DNA of 64,000 nt, taken from assembly GCF_004912275.1 (NCBI RefSeq), contig NZ_STGY01000001.1, positions 62,001 through 126,000 of the forward strand. The letters are read 5' to 3'. Origin of the DNA: Glycomyces buryatensis (GTDB taxonomy: Bacteria; Actinomycetota; Actinomycetes; Mycobacteriales; Micromonosporaceae). This document shows, one piece after another, positions 27,682 through 35,507 of the stretch. Every line of letters begins with the position of its first letter. Within the stretch, counting starts at the first letter, position 1. Below the pieces are notes generated by a model. It searched no databases. It saw only the letters and a list, made by a program, of their open reading frames with translations, and was not told where the DNA came from. The translations under genes and the position numbers were made by a program.

Positions 27682-28851
27682 TTACTGATCGACGCTCTCG
27701 CCCCGGTTCTCGGTCATGGCCTTGGCGCGGGCGATCACGTCATCGAACGGAGAGGGCTCCGCCGGGACCGGCGGGTCCTCCTCGCGGCGCTGCGGCTGGA
27801 CCACCAGCATGAACGCGGCACCCGCCAGCGCGGCCACCACCGGTACGCCCGTGGCGATCTCGGCGGCCGGCCACACGTCCGTCACCGCCCCGGTCACGAT
27901 CATGAACGCCACCCACACCGGCACCGCCCAGGCCCCGGCGAAGATCAGCAGGTCGCGGCGGCGGCGCAGTTCGGGGCGGATGAGCCACACCAGGAAGTCG
28001 GTCCAGGCGCCGGCGAGCAGGAACAGCCACACGTAGCCGCCGTTCTCGAAGCCGGTGTTCGCTCCGGCCATGATGGACGGATAGGCGAAGGCGACGGTGA
28101 AGAATCCCAGAGGCAGCCGGAAGCGGCCGCTGGCGAGGACCACCAGGGCCAGCACCATGACGGTGGTGAACCCGAAGCCCGCGATCGGGAACGCGGAGAC
28201 ATCCGATCCCAGGAGGGTCCGGGCAGCCGCGAAGGGCGAATCGGTGAACGGGACGGCGTAGTTGAGGAACAGCACCGCGGCGCTGACGGCGAAGCCGAGG
28301 GACAGCGCCGGGGCGGCCAGGCGGGCCTCGATCGGGAGCGGTTCCGCTTGGGCGCCAAGGGCTTCCCGGCGCCAGGCCGAAAGCCACGGGGCGAGGACCA
28401 TGAGCACGCCGCCGACGGCCAGGCCGAGGTGCGAGGGGCTGAAGAAGATGAGCAGGCCCTCTTCGACTCCCAGTACCTGGTGCCAGATCAGTTCGGCGAT
28501 GCCGGAGACCAGGAACAGCGGCGCGCCGATCACCGCGGGCCCGTAGCCGTGTGGAACGGCGGCCAGTCCGGTGCGCCCGTCGGCGCGGTGCCCGCGCACG
28601 AACAGGTAGGCCATCCACAGCGCCGTAGCGAGGAAGCCGGTGTAGAACACCAGGTGCCACCAGGTGAAGGGGTCTTCGACCCAGTCTCGCGAGTGGGCAT
28701 TGACATCGAGGATGAGCCCGCCGAAGAACCACGCGGAGAACGCGGCGGTCGTCAGGTCCTGCCACCAGGTCGCGAAGAGACGGGGGTGGCCGGAATCGGA
28801 GAGGAGTCGCATCTTGTATTCCAGCATTCGGTCTAGGGGTGTTATTGCCAT
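27682..28851 (-). CDS. multi-pass membrane protein of unknown function
   Basis: 389 residues with about nine hydrophobic segments. A short amphipathic N-terminus (LDRMLEYKMRLLSDSGHPRL) precedes the first membrane helix, and several loops contain His and Trp (FTWWHLVFYTG, IWHQVLGVEE, SPSHLGLAVGG). The histidines at membrane edges could bind metal or haem, which is only inference. I do not recognise a named family. No operon partner is evident; the upstream region has an 8-bp inverted repeat. Confidence 0.75.
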   Translation of the reverse strand: MAITPLDRMLEYKMRLLSDSGHPRLFATWWQDLTTAAFSAWFFGGLILDVNAHSRDWVEDPFTWWHLVFYTGFLATALWMAYLFVRGHRADGRTGLAAVPHGYGPAVIGAPLFLVSGIAELIWHQVLGVEEGLLIFFSPSHLGLAVGGVLMVLAPWLSAWRREALGAQAEPLPIEARLAAPALSLGFAVSAAVLFLNYAVPFTDSPFAAARTLLGSDVSAFPIAGFGFTTVMVLALVVLASGRFRLPLGFFTVAFAYPSIMAGANTGFENGGYVWLFLLAGAWTDFLVWLIRPELRRRRDLLIFAGAWAVPVWVAFMIVTGAVTDVWPAAEIATGVPVVAALAGAAFMLVVQPQRREEDPPVPAEPSPFDDVIARAKAMTENRGESVDQ

Positions 28852-28901
28852 GAGCTCATCATGGCGTACACGAACAAGCCGCGCAATTCAGCTTTCCCTC
28901 A

Positions 28902-28937
28902 GAACTCACCTGACTTGAGGTGGCTCCAAGTGAGTTC
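28902..28937. promoter_or_regulatory. inverted repeat upstream of the membrane protein gene
   Basis: GAACTCAC at 28902-28909 and GTGAGTTC at 28930-28937 are a perfect 8-bp inverted repeat with a 20-base spacer, 50 bases upstream of the start at 28851. It could bind a dimeric regulator. The rest of the gap from 28852 to 29026 holds nothing recognisable. Confidence 0.35.
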
Positions 28938-29026
28938 AGTGGACGAAGCGACCGCGCGGCTCCGGTTCGGCGCCCGCGAAGGCGCCTCTCCGAATATGAC
29001 GAGATGCATGTGGGGCCAGAGTTTCC

Positions 29027-29536
29027 CTATGGGTGCTGTTTCCACAGCGTCAGGACGCGGGTGACGTGGCCATCGTCGTTCGGCCTGTCACGGACATGCT
29101 GGAAGCCGAGCTTGGCCAGGACCGCGAGAGAGGCGGTGTTCTCCGCCGCGACCGTGGCATGGATTTCAGAGAGTCCCAGATTGTCGAAGCCGTAGGCGAC
29201 GATCGTGCTCGCCAGTTCGGTGCCGAGGCTGCGGCCCCATGCCGCATGGGCCAGAGCGTAGATGAGCTCATGGCCTCCGGAGACCCCCGTCGGCTTGATC
29301 TCGGCATGCCCGACCAGGGCACCGTTCTCGCGGACCGCCCACACGTCGAAGGCGTTCCTGTCGTAGACGTTGGGGAAGATCCGCCCGAACAGTGCGCGGT
29401 CCGCCGCTTCGGTGGAGGGGCCGTCGCCTATCCACCGCGTCACCCTGGCGTCCTGGAAGAGCGCGACGAAGTCCTCTTCGTCTCCGGGTATGTACGGTTC
29501 GAGCACGAGTCGTTCGGAACGCAGCACGGGTGTCAT
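29027..29536 (-). CDS. GNAT family N-acetyltransferase, RimJ/RimL type
   Basis: 169 residues from the ATG at 29536. The N-terminus LRSERLVLEPYIPGDEEDF is the typical opening of RimJ/RimL-like acetyltransferases. The acetyl-CoA loop is somewhat degenerate (AWGRSLGTELAS, where Arg/Gln-x-x-Gly-x-Gly is expected) but the position fits. VAAENTASLAVLAKLGFQHV is the usual C-terminal helix. The acceptor may be a protein N-terminus or a small molecule. It is followed on the same strand at a distance by no partner gene. Confidence 0.85.
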   Translation of the reverse strand: MTPVLRSERLVLEPYIPGDEEDFVALFQDARVTRWIGDGPSTEAADRALFGRIFPNVYDRNAFDVWAVRENGALVGHAEIKPTGVSGGHELIYALAHAAWGRSLGTELASTIVAYGFDNLGLSEIHATVAAENTASLAVLAKLGFQHVRDRPNDDGHVTRVLTLWKQHP

Positions 29537-29585
29537 GGCTCGCAACGTTGCCACGGGCCAAGGTGGTCGGCAAATGGTTTTGCCG

Positions 29586-30434
29586 CTACGAGGCCGGGTC
29601 GAAGGAGACCAGGAACAGCTTCGGCCAGCGCTTCCCGGTGATGTAGAAGGTGCCCTCTTCCTCGGCCGCGGCGATGCCGTTGAGGACGTCGGCGGTGGCG
29701 GCTTCGTCCTCTGTGAGCAGTCCGGCGGCGTCGACCACGGCGCCGACCTCCCCGGTGGCCGGGTCGATGCGGACGATCTGGTCGGTCTGCCAGACGTTCG
29801 CCCAGACCTGGCCGTCGACGCATTCAAGCTCGTTGATCTGGTCGAGGGGTTCGCCGTCCAGGGTGACTCGGGCCGTGCCGGTCTCCTCGAAGGTCTCGGG
29901 GTCGCGGAAGGTGAGTGTGGACGATCCGTCGCTCATGACCAGCTGCGTCCCGTCGGAGCAGATCCCCCAGCCCTCGCCCTCGTAGGAGGCGGTCTCGACC
30001 ACTTCGAGGGTGGTGAGGTCGCGCTGGTAGGCGACGCCTTCCTTCCAGGTGATCTGCCATAGGGAGTCCTCGGTGAGGGTGAGTCCCTCGGCGAATTCGT
30101 CCTCGGGGAGCGCGACGGTTTCGATGACCTCGCCGGTGCCGGGTTCGACGAGGCGGACATCGGATTCGCCGTAGAGGCCGGCGCTCTCATAGAAGACGCC
30201 GTCGCGCAGTTCGAGTCCCTGCGTGAAGGAGTCGGGGTCGTGGTCGAAGGTGTCGAGGACGGTCACGCCGAGCTGCTCGACGGCGGCGTCCTCGGGCGTC
30301 GGCACGGACTCGTCGGCCTCGGCGTTGCGGGTGCCGCAGGCCGCGGTGGCCGCCAGCGCGGCCAGCCCGAGTGCGGCGCCGCAGAGTCTTGTACGGCGGA
30401 GTCTGATGGGGCGGGAGGGATTCTGATCGAACAC
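29586..30434 (-). CDS. glutamine cyclotransferase (glutaminyl-peptide cyclotransferase) lipoprotein
   Basis: About 282 residues from the GTG at 30434, which has GGAG nine bases upstream; an ATG at 30443 is the alternative. An N-terminal signal ends in a lipobox (ALAATAACG). The rest is the five-bladed propeller of the plant/bacterial glutamine cyclotransferase family, recognised by DPDSFTQGLELRDGVFYES near the start, then LTEDSLWQITWKEGVAY and the INELECVDGQVWANVW segment. It converts N-terminal glutamine to pyroglutamate on exported peptides or proteins at the outer face of the membrane. Confidence 0.9.
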   Translation of the reverse strand: MFDQNPSRPIRLRRTRLCGAALGLAALAATAACGTRNAEADESVPTPEDAAVEQLGVTVLDTFDHDPDSFTQGLELRDGVFYESAGLYGESDVRLVEPGTGEVIETVALPEDEFAEGLTLTEDSLWQITWKEGVAYQRDLTTLEVVETASYEGEGWGICSDGTQLVMSDGSSTLTFRDPETFEETGTARVTLDGEPLDQINELECVDGQVWANVWQTDQIVRIDPATGEVGAVVDAAGLLTEDEAATADVLNGIAAAEEEGTFYITGKRWPKLFLVSFDPAS

Positions 30435-30509
30435 TGATCTCATCTCCAGGAGGTTTGCGGTGTCGCTTCGTACCGTAGCGGCTATGACAAACGAGGACAA
30501 GAGCCGCGG

Positions 30510-30527
30510 CCGCCAGCCCCCTGGCGG
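30510..30527. terminator. short hairpin downstream of the methyltransferase gene
   Basis: CCGCCAG at 30510-30516 pairs with CTGGCGG at 30521-30527 across a CCCC loop, 11 bases after the minus-strand stop at 30538. No T-run follows, so it is a weak terminator at best. Confidence 0.4.
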
Positions 30528-30537
30528 GTGAGCGGCG

Positions 30538-31473
30538 TCAGCCGGAGTGCTTTGGGAGCCAGCGGGTCACGGTGGCCGAGACGGTCACGTCGACCTGCTC
30601 GGGCAACCGGGCGAGGGCGGCGGTGAATTCGGCGGAGTCCAGGTGCCTGGCGCTGGGGCCCATGCCGACCAGGTGCGCGATGTCCTCGTGTGAAAGCTCA
30701 ATCGAATAGTGAAGCTCGTCGGTCCGCTCGGCCGTGAAGGCAGCCGAGAGTTGATCGACGGTCCGCTGCGGTTTCGCAGGGTCGACGCTCAACAGTTCCA
30801 AGGCGTCGACGAGTTCGCGCAGGTGGTCTTGCCGGGGGGTCAGCACCACTAGTACGCCTCGTGGGTGGAGGATTCGCGAAATCTCGTCGGCGTTGCGGGG
30901 AGCGAAGACGTTGAGAACCGCCGCAGCGGAGCCGCCTTGGATCGGCATTCGGGTCCAAGCGTCGGCGAGTACTGCGGCGAGTCGTCCTTGAGTTCCGGCG
31001 GCTCGCCGCAGTGGTCTGCCGGCCTCTGGCCGCGTGAGGCGCCGTGAGGTGCGGCGGAGCGCGAATTTGGAGGTGTCGAGGCCGATGCCGTCCCTTTCGG
31101 GGGCGGCGTCGAGGGCGGCGGCGAGGTAGTGGCCGGTGCCGCAGCCGGGTTCGACGATGACGCCGGGAGCGTCGGTGAGGCTCGCCGCGGCGACGGCGTC
31201 CAGGAGCGGGTCGTAGCGTCCGCTGCCGAGGAATTCCTCGCGGGCGGCGACCTGGTCGGCGGTGTCGCCGGTGGTGGCGTTGGAGCCCGGGGCCAGGAGC
31301 GGGGCGTAGCCCTGCTTGGCGAGGTCGAAGGAGTGCCCTGCGGCGCAATGGAGTCGGCGCTCGGTCTGGGCGAGCGGCTGGGCGCAGTTGGGGCAGGCGA
31401 GCGCGTCGAGCGCGGGGAAGGTCGCCTGCCCGTCGCCGTCCGCGGCCCGGACCGGAGTGGACTCTGTATTCAT
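30538..31473 (-). CDS. RlmA-type 23S rRNA guanine-N1 methyltransferase
   Basis: 311 residues from the ATG at 31473. A zinc-binding N-terminus CPNCAQ, then LHCAAGHSFD, matches the Cys/His cluster of RlmA(I)/RlmA(II) enzymes, and KQGYAPLL follows as in that family. The SAM-binding fold begins at VIVEPGCGTGHYL near residue 110 and includes VLNVFAPRNADE. Relatives methylate G745 or G748 in 23S rRNA, and the G748 enzymes (TlrB type) give tylosin resistance. Its ATG overlaps the TGA of the TetR gene (ATGA), so expression is coupled to a repressor, which suits an inducible resistance gene. The exact target base is not known. Confidence 0.88.
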   Translation of the reverse strand: MNTESTPVRAADGDGQATFPALDALACPNCAQPLAQTERRLHCAAGHSFDLAKQGYAPLLAPGSNATTGDTADQVAAREEFLGSGRYDPLLDAVAAASLTDAPGVIVEPGCGTGHYLAAALDAAPERDGIGLDTSKFALRRTSRRLTRPEAGRPLRRAAGTQGRLAAVLADAWTRMPIQGGSAAAVLNVFAPRNADEISRILHPRGVLVVLTPRQDHLRELVDALELLSVDPAKPQRTVDQLSAAFTAERTDELHYSIELSHEDIAHLVGMGPSARHLDSAEFTAALARLPEQVDVTVSATVTRWLPKHSG

Positions 31474-32054
31474 CGGGCCGCTTTCGGGTCGAGGAGGCTC
31501 ACGAACGCGCGAAATGCGGCGGGCATGTCGATCGCTTCGGGATCGTGGAGCCATTGGAACTGGAGCCCGTCCATGATGGCGATGACGAGTGGCGCGGCCT
31601 CTTCCGGGGCGAGTCCGGATGGGAGTCGGTCACCCCATTCCTGGCGGAGCGTGGCGGCAACGCTCCTTCGCACACGGCGGTAGCGCTCCCTGAAGAATTC
31701 GCCGGCGGGGTGGTCCTCGGTGACGGATTCGCCGAGGAGGGCGGAGAAGGTGCGGACGATCGCGGGCCGGTGGGCATTGGCCTCGACGACGGCGGCGGTC
31801 TGGGCGACGGTCAGCGGTTCGGCGAGGGTGTCGCGGCCGCCGGTATCCCAGCGTTCGCGGAGCTGGAGGACGCCGATGAGCAGGGCTTCCTTGCTGGGGA
31901 AGTAGTGCAGGAGGCCCTGCTGGGTGAGTCCGACCTTCTCGGCGACGGCGGCGAGGCTGGCGCCGCGGTAGCCGCGTTCGGCGATGACCGAAATGGCGGC
32001 GAGGACGATCTCCTCGCGGCGGATCTGTCCGCGGGCGCCGTGCTGGGTGGGCAT
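31470..32054 (-). CDS. TetR family transcriptional regulator
   Basis: 194 residues from the ATG at 32054 with GAGAGG 5 bases upstream. The helix-turn-helix is at about residues 12-58 (GYRGASLAAVAEKVGLTQQG, then LHYFPSKEALL). The C-terminal half is a ligand-binding helical domain (AefR-like). It is the first gene of a two-gene unit with the rRNA methyltransferase and is divergent from the GH3 gene. A matching palindrome in the 131-base gap is a likely operator for both directions. Confidence 0.92.
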   Translation of the reverse strand: MPTQHGARGQIRREEIVLAAISVIAERGYRGASLAAVAEKVGLTQQGLLHYFPSKEALLIGVLQLRERWDTGGRDTLAEPLTVAQTAAVVEANAHRPAIVRTFSALLGESVTEDHPAGEFFRERYRRVRRSVAATLRQEWGDRLPSGLAPEEAAPLVIAIMDGLQFQWLHDPEAIDMPAAFRAFVSLLDPKAAR

Positions 32055-32108
32055 GGGTGCCTCTCGAATCGGTGCGGAACTGCCTCGGTTGCCCAGGATA
32101 GTTGGTCT

Positions 32109-32135
32109 CAATACGGTAACTAAACCTACCGATTG
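32109..32135. promoter_or_regulatory. candidate TetR operator between tetR-like and GH3 genes
   Basis: CAATACGGTA at 32109-32118 and TACCGATTG at 32127-32135 form an inverted repeat (one extra base in the left arm) in the divergent gap. A second small inverted repeat, ATTG with CAAT, lies at 32132-32144. The position suits autoregulation and control of the GH3 gene. Confidence 0.55.
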
Positions 32136-32185
32136 CTCGGCAATGGTGCCACACTCCATGTGACAACCGAGAGAAGGGCAAGGCC

Positions 32186-34672
32186 GTGAGCGACGCCGAA
32201 TGGACGGTCCCGCAGGACCGTCCGGAATACGACACCGCCGTCGAGGAACGCTTGGCGAAACTCGACCTCGACACCAAGGCCCGGCTGCTGGCGGGCATGG
32301 ACATGTGGCGCATCATCGCGATCGAGGAGATCGGGCTGCGCTCGATGACCGTCTCCGACGGGCCCATCGGGGTGCGCGGCCGCTTCTGGACCGCCGCCGA
32401 CCCGTCCCTGGCCCTGCCCAGCCCCACCGCGCAGGCCGCCTCCTGGGACCCCGCCCTGGTCCGCCGCATCGGCCACCTCCTCGCCGGCGAGGCCCGCCGC
32501 AAGGACGTCGACGTGCTCTTGGCCCCCACCATCAACCTGCACCGCTCCCCCTTGGGCGGCAGGCACTTCGAGGCGTTCAGCGAGGACCCGTACCTGACCG
32601 GGCGCATCGGCACCGCCTACGTCGCGGGCGTCCAGGAACGCGGCGTCGGCACCACCATGAAGCACTACGTCGCCAACGACGCCGAGACCGACCGGTTCAC
32701 CGTCGACAACATCATCGACGAGCGGACCCTGCGCGAGCTGTACCTGCGGCCCTTCGAGATGATCGCCGCCGACGTGCGCCCCTGGGGCGTCATGACCGCC
32801 TACAACTCCGTCAACGGGCCCTCCATGACCGCCCACCGCGAACTCATGGCCCTGCTGCGCGGCGAGTTCGGCTTCGACGGGTTCAACGTCTCCGACTGGG
32901 GCGCCGCCCGCGACTCCGTCGCCGACGTCGAAGCCGGGCTGGACCTGGCTATGCCCGGGCCGCTCACCGTCTACGGCCCCGCACTGGCGCAGGCCGTGCG
33001 CGAGGGCCGCACCGATGAGTCGCATGTGGATGATGCGGTGCGCCGCCTCCTCCAGCTCGCCGCGAGGGTCGGCGCGCTCGAGGGCGTCCGGGCCGCCGTG
33101 GACGAGCCCGACGCCCACGCCGTCGCCGACGCCCCCGAGCTGCTGCGCGAGATCGCCCGCCGCTCCTTCGTGCTCGCCAAGAACGCCCCGCCCGCCGGTG
33201 GGGAGGCCCCGATCCTGCCGCTGCACGGCGACGCCGTCCACCGGCTCGCGCTCATCGGGCCCGCCGCGGCCGAGGCCCGCATCCTCGGCGGCGGCTCCGC
33301 CACCGTCTTCCCCGAGCGCGTCGTCTCGCCGCTCGACGGGCTCCGCGAGGTGCTCGGCGATCGCGTCGAGTACGCGCAGGGCGTCGACCTGTTCGAACAG
33401 ATCCAGGCCGCCGGGCGCGGCTTCGACCTGACCGTCCGGCCCGTGAAGAACGACGGCACCGAACTGCCCGCCGAGCCGCTGGCCTCCGGTGACGTCAAGT
33501 GGATGGGCTACATCCCCGGCGACGTCCCCTCCGGCGAGTTCCACCACGCGGTCGTCGAAGGCACCTTCACCGTGCCCGTCACCGGCGAGCACACCTTCGG
33601 CACCCGCGGGACCGGCCACCACCGGCTCGTCATCGACGGCGAGGTCTACTTCGAGGGCGACCAGACCTTCGCCGGCGACGACCCGTTCGAGGCGTTCTTC
33701 GGCCCCGGCGTCGAGCGCGCCACCATCCGCCTCGAGGCCGGGCAGGTGGTCGCGGTGCGGCACGAGCACACGCCGTTCGCGTTCCCGCCCGGGTTCCCGC
33801 CCTCGGTCCTGTTCGGGCTCATGCACACCGAGCCGCGCCCCGACGAGGGCCGGCTCATCGCCGAGGCCGTCGCCGCCGCGCGCACCTCCGAGGCCGCCGT
33901 GGTCGTCGTCTCCACCACCGCCCTCACCGAATCCGAGGGCTCCGACCGCAAGAACCTGCGCCTGCCCGGACGCCAGGACGAACTCGTCGCGGCGGTCGCC
34001 GCAGCCAACCCGAACACGATCGTCGTCGTCAACTCCGGCTCCCCGGTGGAGATGCCCTGGGCCGACGACGTCGCCGCGATCCTCCTCACCTGGTTCCCGG
34101 GCCAAGAGGGCGGCCACGCGCTCGCCGACGTGCTGCTCGGCGCCGAGCCCGGCGGACGGCTCACGACCACCTGGCCCCGGACCCTCGACGAGGCGCCGGT
34201 GTCGCAGGTCGCACCGAACGACGAGGGCGAACTGCACTACGACGAGGGCATCTTCATCGGCTACCGCGCCTGGGAACGACGGGGCGGCGCCGCCCCGGCA
34301 TTCTGGTTCGGCCACGGACTCTCCTACACCACTTGGGAATACGAGGCTTTGGCCGTCGAGGGCGACAACGTCAGGGTGCGGGTGCGAAACTCCGGCGAGC
34401 GGGCCGGACGCGAGGTCGTCCAGGTCTACCTCTCCCCCGAATCCGGCGCCGAAGTCGACGGCGGCATCGAAGCCCACCGCCTGGCCGGCTTCGCCGCGAT
34501 CAGCGCGGGCGCCGGCGAGGCCGTCGAAGTGACGATCCCGCTGGAGGAGCGGTCCTTCCAGGTCTGGGACTCAGGCCTGGCCGCCTGGCGGACCGTGCCG
34601 GGGACCTGGACGGTCGAGACGGGCCGCTCGGTCGGCGATCTCAGAAGAAGCGCGCCACTCAAAAAGGCCTGA
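32186..34672 (+). CDS. beta-glucosidase-type glycoside hydrolase family 3 with PA14 domain
   Basis: 828 residues with a GTG start. The GH3 barrel domain spans about residues 20-280, with VSDGPIG, the KHYVAND substrate-binding segment and predicted nucleophile Asp237 in FNVSDWGA. The second alpha/beta domain is interrupted by a PA14-type insert at about residues 420-545 (HHAVVEGTFTVPVTGEHTFG), as in KdgluI-like beta-glucosidases. A fibronectin III-like domain ends the protein (REVVQVYLSPE). No signal peptide is seen, so it probably works on imported oligosaccharides. It is divergent from the TetR gene, which may regulate it. Confidence 0.92.
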   Translation: MSDAEWTVPQDRPEYDTAVEERLAKLDLDTKARLLAGMDMWRIIAIEEIGLRSMTVSDGPIGVRGRFWTAADPSLALPSPTAQAASWDPALVRRIGHLLAGEARRKDVDVLLAPTINLHRSPLGGRHFEAFSEDPYLTGRIGTAYVAGVQERGVGTTMKHYVANDAETDRFTVDNIIDERTLRELYLRPFEMIAADVRPWGVMTAYNSVNGPSMTAHRELMALLRGEFGFDGFNVSDWGAARDSVADVEAGLDLAMPGPLTVYGPALAQAVREGRTDESHVDDAVRRLLQLAARVGALEGVRAAVDEPDAHAVADAPELLREIARRSFVLAKNAPPAGGEAPILPLHGDAVHRLALIGPAAAEARILGGGSATVFPERVVSPLDGLREVLGDRVEYAQGVDLFEQIQAAGRGFDLTVRPVKNDGTELPAEPLASGDVKWMGYIPGDVPSGEFHHAVVEGTFTVPVTGEHTFGTRGTGHHRLVIDGEVYFEGDQTFAGDDPFEAFFGPGVERATIRLEAGQVVAVRHEHTPFAFPPGFPPSVLFGLMHTEPRPDEGRLIAEAVAAARTSEAAVVVVSTTALTESEGSDRKNLRLPGRQDELVAAVAAANPNTIVVVNSGSPVEMPWADDVAAILLTWFPGQEGGHALADVLLGAEPGGRLTTTWPRTLDEAPVSQVAPNDEGELHYDEGIFIGYRAWERRGGAAPAFWFGHGLSYTTWEYEALAVEGDNVRVRVRNSGERAGREVVQVYLSPESGAEVDGGIEAHRLAGFAAISAGAGEAVEVTIPLEERSFQVWDSGLAAWRTVPGTWTVETGRSVGDLRRSAPLKKA

Positions 34673-34680
34673 ACAACACG

Positions 34681-34714
34681 AAGGGCGGGCGAGGCCGATG
34701 CCTCGCCCGCCCTT
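34681..34714. terminator. bidirectional terminator between GH3 and the YtxH-like gene
   Basis: A perfect 15-bp stem, AAGGGCGGGCGAGGC at 34681-34695 against GCCTCGCCCGCCCTT at 34700-34714, loop CGAT, between two convergent genes. Confidence 0.9.
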
Positions 34715-34723
34715 TCGATGCCG

Positions 34724-35056
34724 TCAGAAACCCGAGGAGTCCCCGCGCATCTCCCGGTCGCTGCGGGCCGGCGTGGTGACCCCGGCCGAATCCCACGGCT
34801 CGGCCTTCGGGTCGTCCTCCGTTCCCGCGGTGAAGTTCTCAACGATGTCGCCGAACTTGGTGCCCTTGATCTTGTCCTGCGCCGCATTCGCGGCCTTGCC
34901 CGCCTGAGACCGCACCGAGCTGGCGACCTGCTGGACAGTGTCGTTGCCCGTAACACGGCGCGCGCAGTCGACGATCTGGTCGTAACGTTCCGTCCCCGCC
35001 TTCGCCCCCAGGACATAGCCGATCGCGATCCCTGCCACGAAATACCATTTGCGCAT
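34724..35056 (-). CDS. small YtxH-like membrane protein
   Basis: 110 residues from the ATG at 35056, with GGGAGG upstream. The N-terminus (RKWYFVAGIAIGYVLGAKAG) is a single membrane helix with the Gly-rich YVLGAKAGxERY motif seen in actinobacterial YtxH-domain proteins. It is followed by a charged helical stretch with VRSQAGKAANAAQDK and a disordered acidic tail. Such proteins are often linked to stress or cell envelope, but the function is unknown. The 264 bases upstream to tRNA-Asn hold no other gene. Confidence 0.75.
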   Translation of the reverse strand: MRKWYFVAGIAIGYVLGAKAGTERYDQIVDCARRVTGNDTVQQVASSVRSQAGKAANAAQDKIKGTKFGDIVENFTAGTEDDPKAEPWDSAGVTTPARSDREMRGDSSGF

Positions 35057-35320
35057 GGATGCCTCCCGTGATGTAGCGCTCCCCCATATAGCGGCCATTG
35101 TGCCCGAGATCGGGGTTCCCCGACAGTCCATGCCGGAAACGCCACGAAGGTGAAACACCACGTCCGATCCAAATCCGATGCCGCCTCGCCCTAGGACCCG
35201 GATCAGGCGCCCCGGCCCCCGGATCGGACGCACGCCACACCGACCCCGTTGGCACACGCAGCCGGTGGTCATGTACTCTCGTATCCGGTTCGCCCGGCGC
35301 CCAGCCGATGTCGATCCTCT

Positions 35321-35393
35321 TCCCCAATAGCTCAATTGGCAGAGCAGCCGACTGTTAATCGGCAGGTTCTTGGTTCGAGTCCAAGTTGGGGAG
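35321..35393 (+). tRNA. tRNA-Asn (GTT), integration target
   Basis: A 73-base cloverleaf: acceptor TCCCCAA with TTGGGGA, D arm GCTC-GAGC, anticodon stem around CTGTTAA with anticodon GTT, and T arm CTTGG-TTCGAGT-CCAAG. CCA is not encoded. Its last 34 bases and the terminator after it are repeated exactly at 39614-39710, so this tRNA is the attachment site of the element that follows, and it remains intact after integration. Confidence 0.97.
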
Positions 35394-35456
35394 CTTTCAC
35401 TTTGAGACAGTGGAGCGCCCGGCCAGCGGAAACGCTGAGCCGGGCAATTTTTTTGC
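35360..35456 (+). repeat. attachment site repeat at the tRNA side (attL)
   Basis: 97 bases identical to 39614-39710, an offset of 4254. The repeat covers the 3' part of tRNA-Asn from the anticodon stem onward, the spacer and the full tRNA terminator. Outside these limits the two sequences differ at once on both sides. Confidence 0.95.
35417..35454 (+). terminator. terminator of tRNA-Asn, inside the att repeat
   Basis: GCCCGGC and CAGCG pair with CGCTG and GCCGGGC around a GAAA tetraloop, with one bulged A, then AATTTTTTT. An identical copy lies at 39671-39708 in attR. Integration therefore keeps both the tRNA and its terminator intact. Confidence 0.92.
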
Positions 35457-35492
35457 TGTCGGGAACTGCTCATTCGAGATGCCGCAGTGCAC

Positions 35493-35505
35493 ATTCAGTA
35501 CACAC
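35493..35505 (+). repeat. candidate integrase arm site near attL
   Basis: ATTCAGTACACAC, 36 bases inside the element from the att repeat. The same 13 bases occur at 39458-39470 near the other end, in the same orientation. Its placement suits an arm-type integrase binding site. Confidence 0.45.
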
Positions 35506-35507
35506 GG

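Noticed and set aside
32126-34477. A long minus-strand frame opposite the GH3 gene
   Set aside because: Same cause: no domain signs, biased composition, and a well-supported gene on the other strand.
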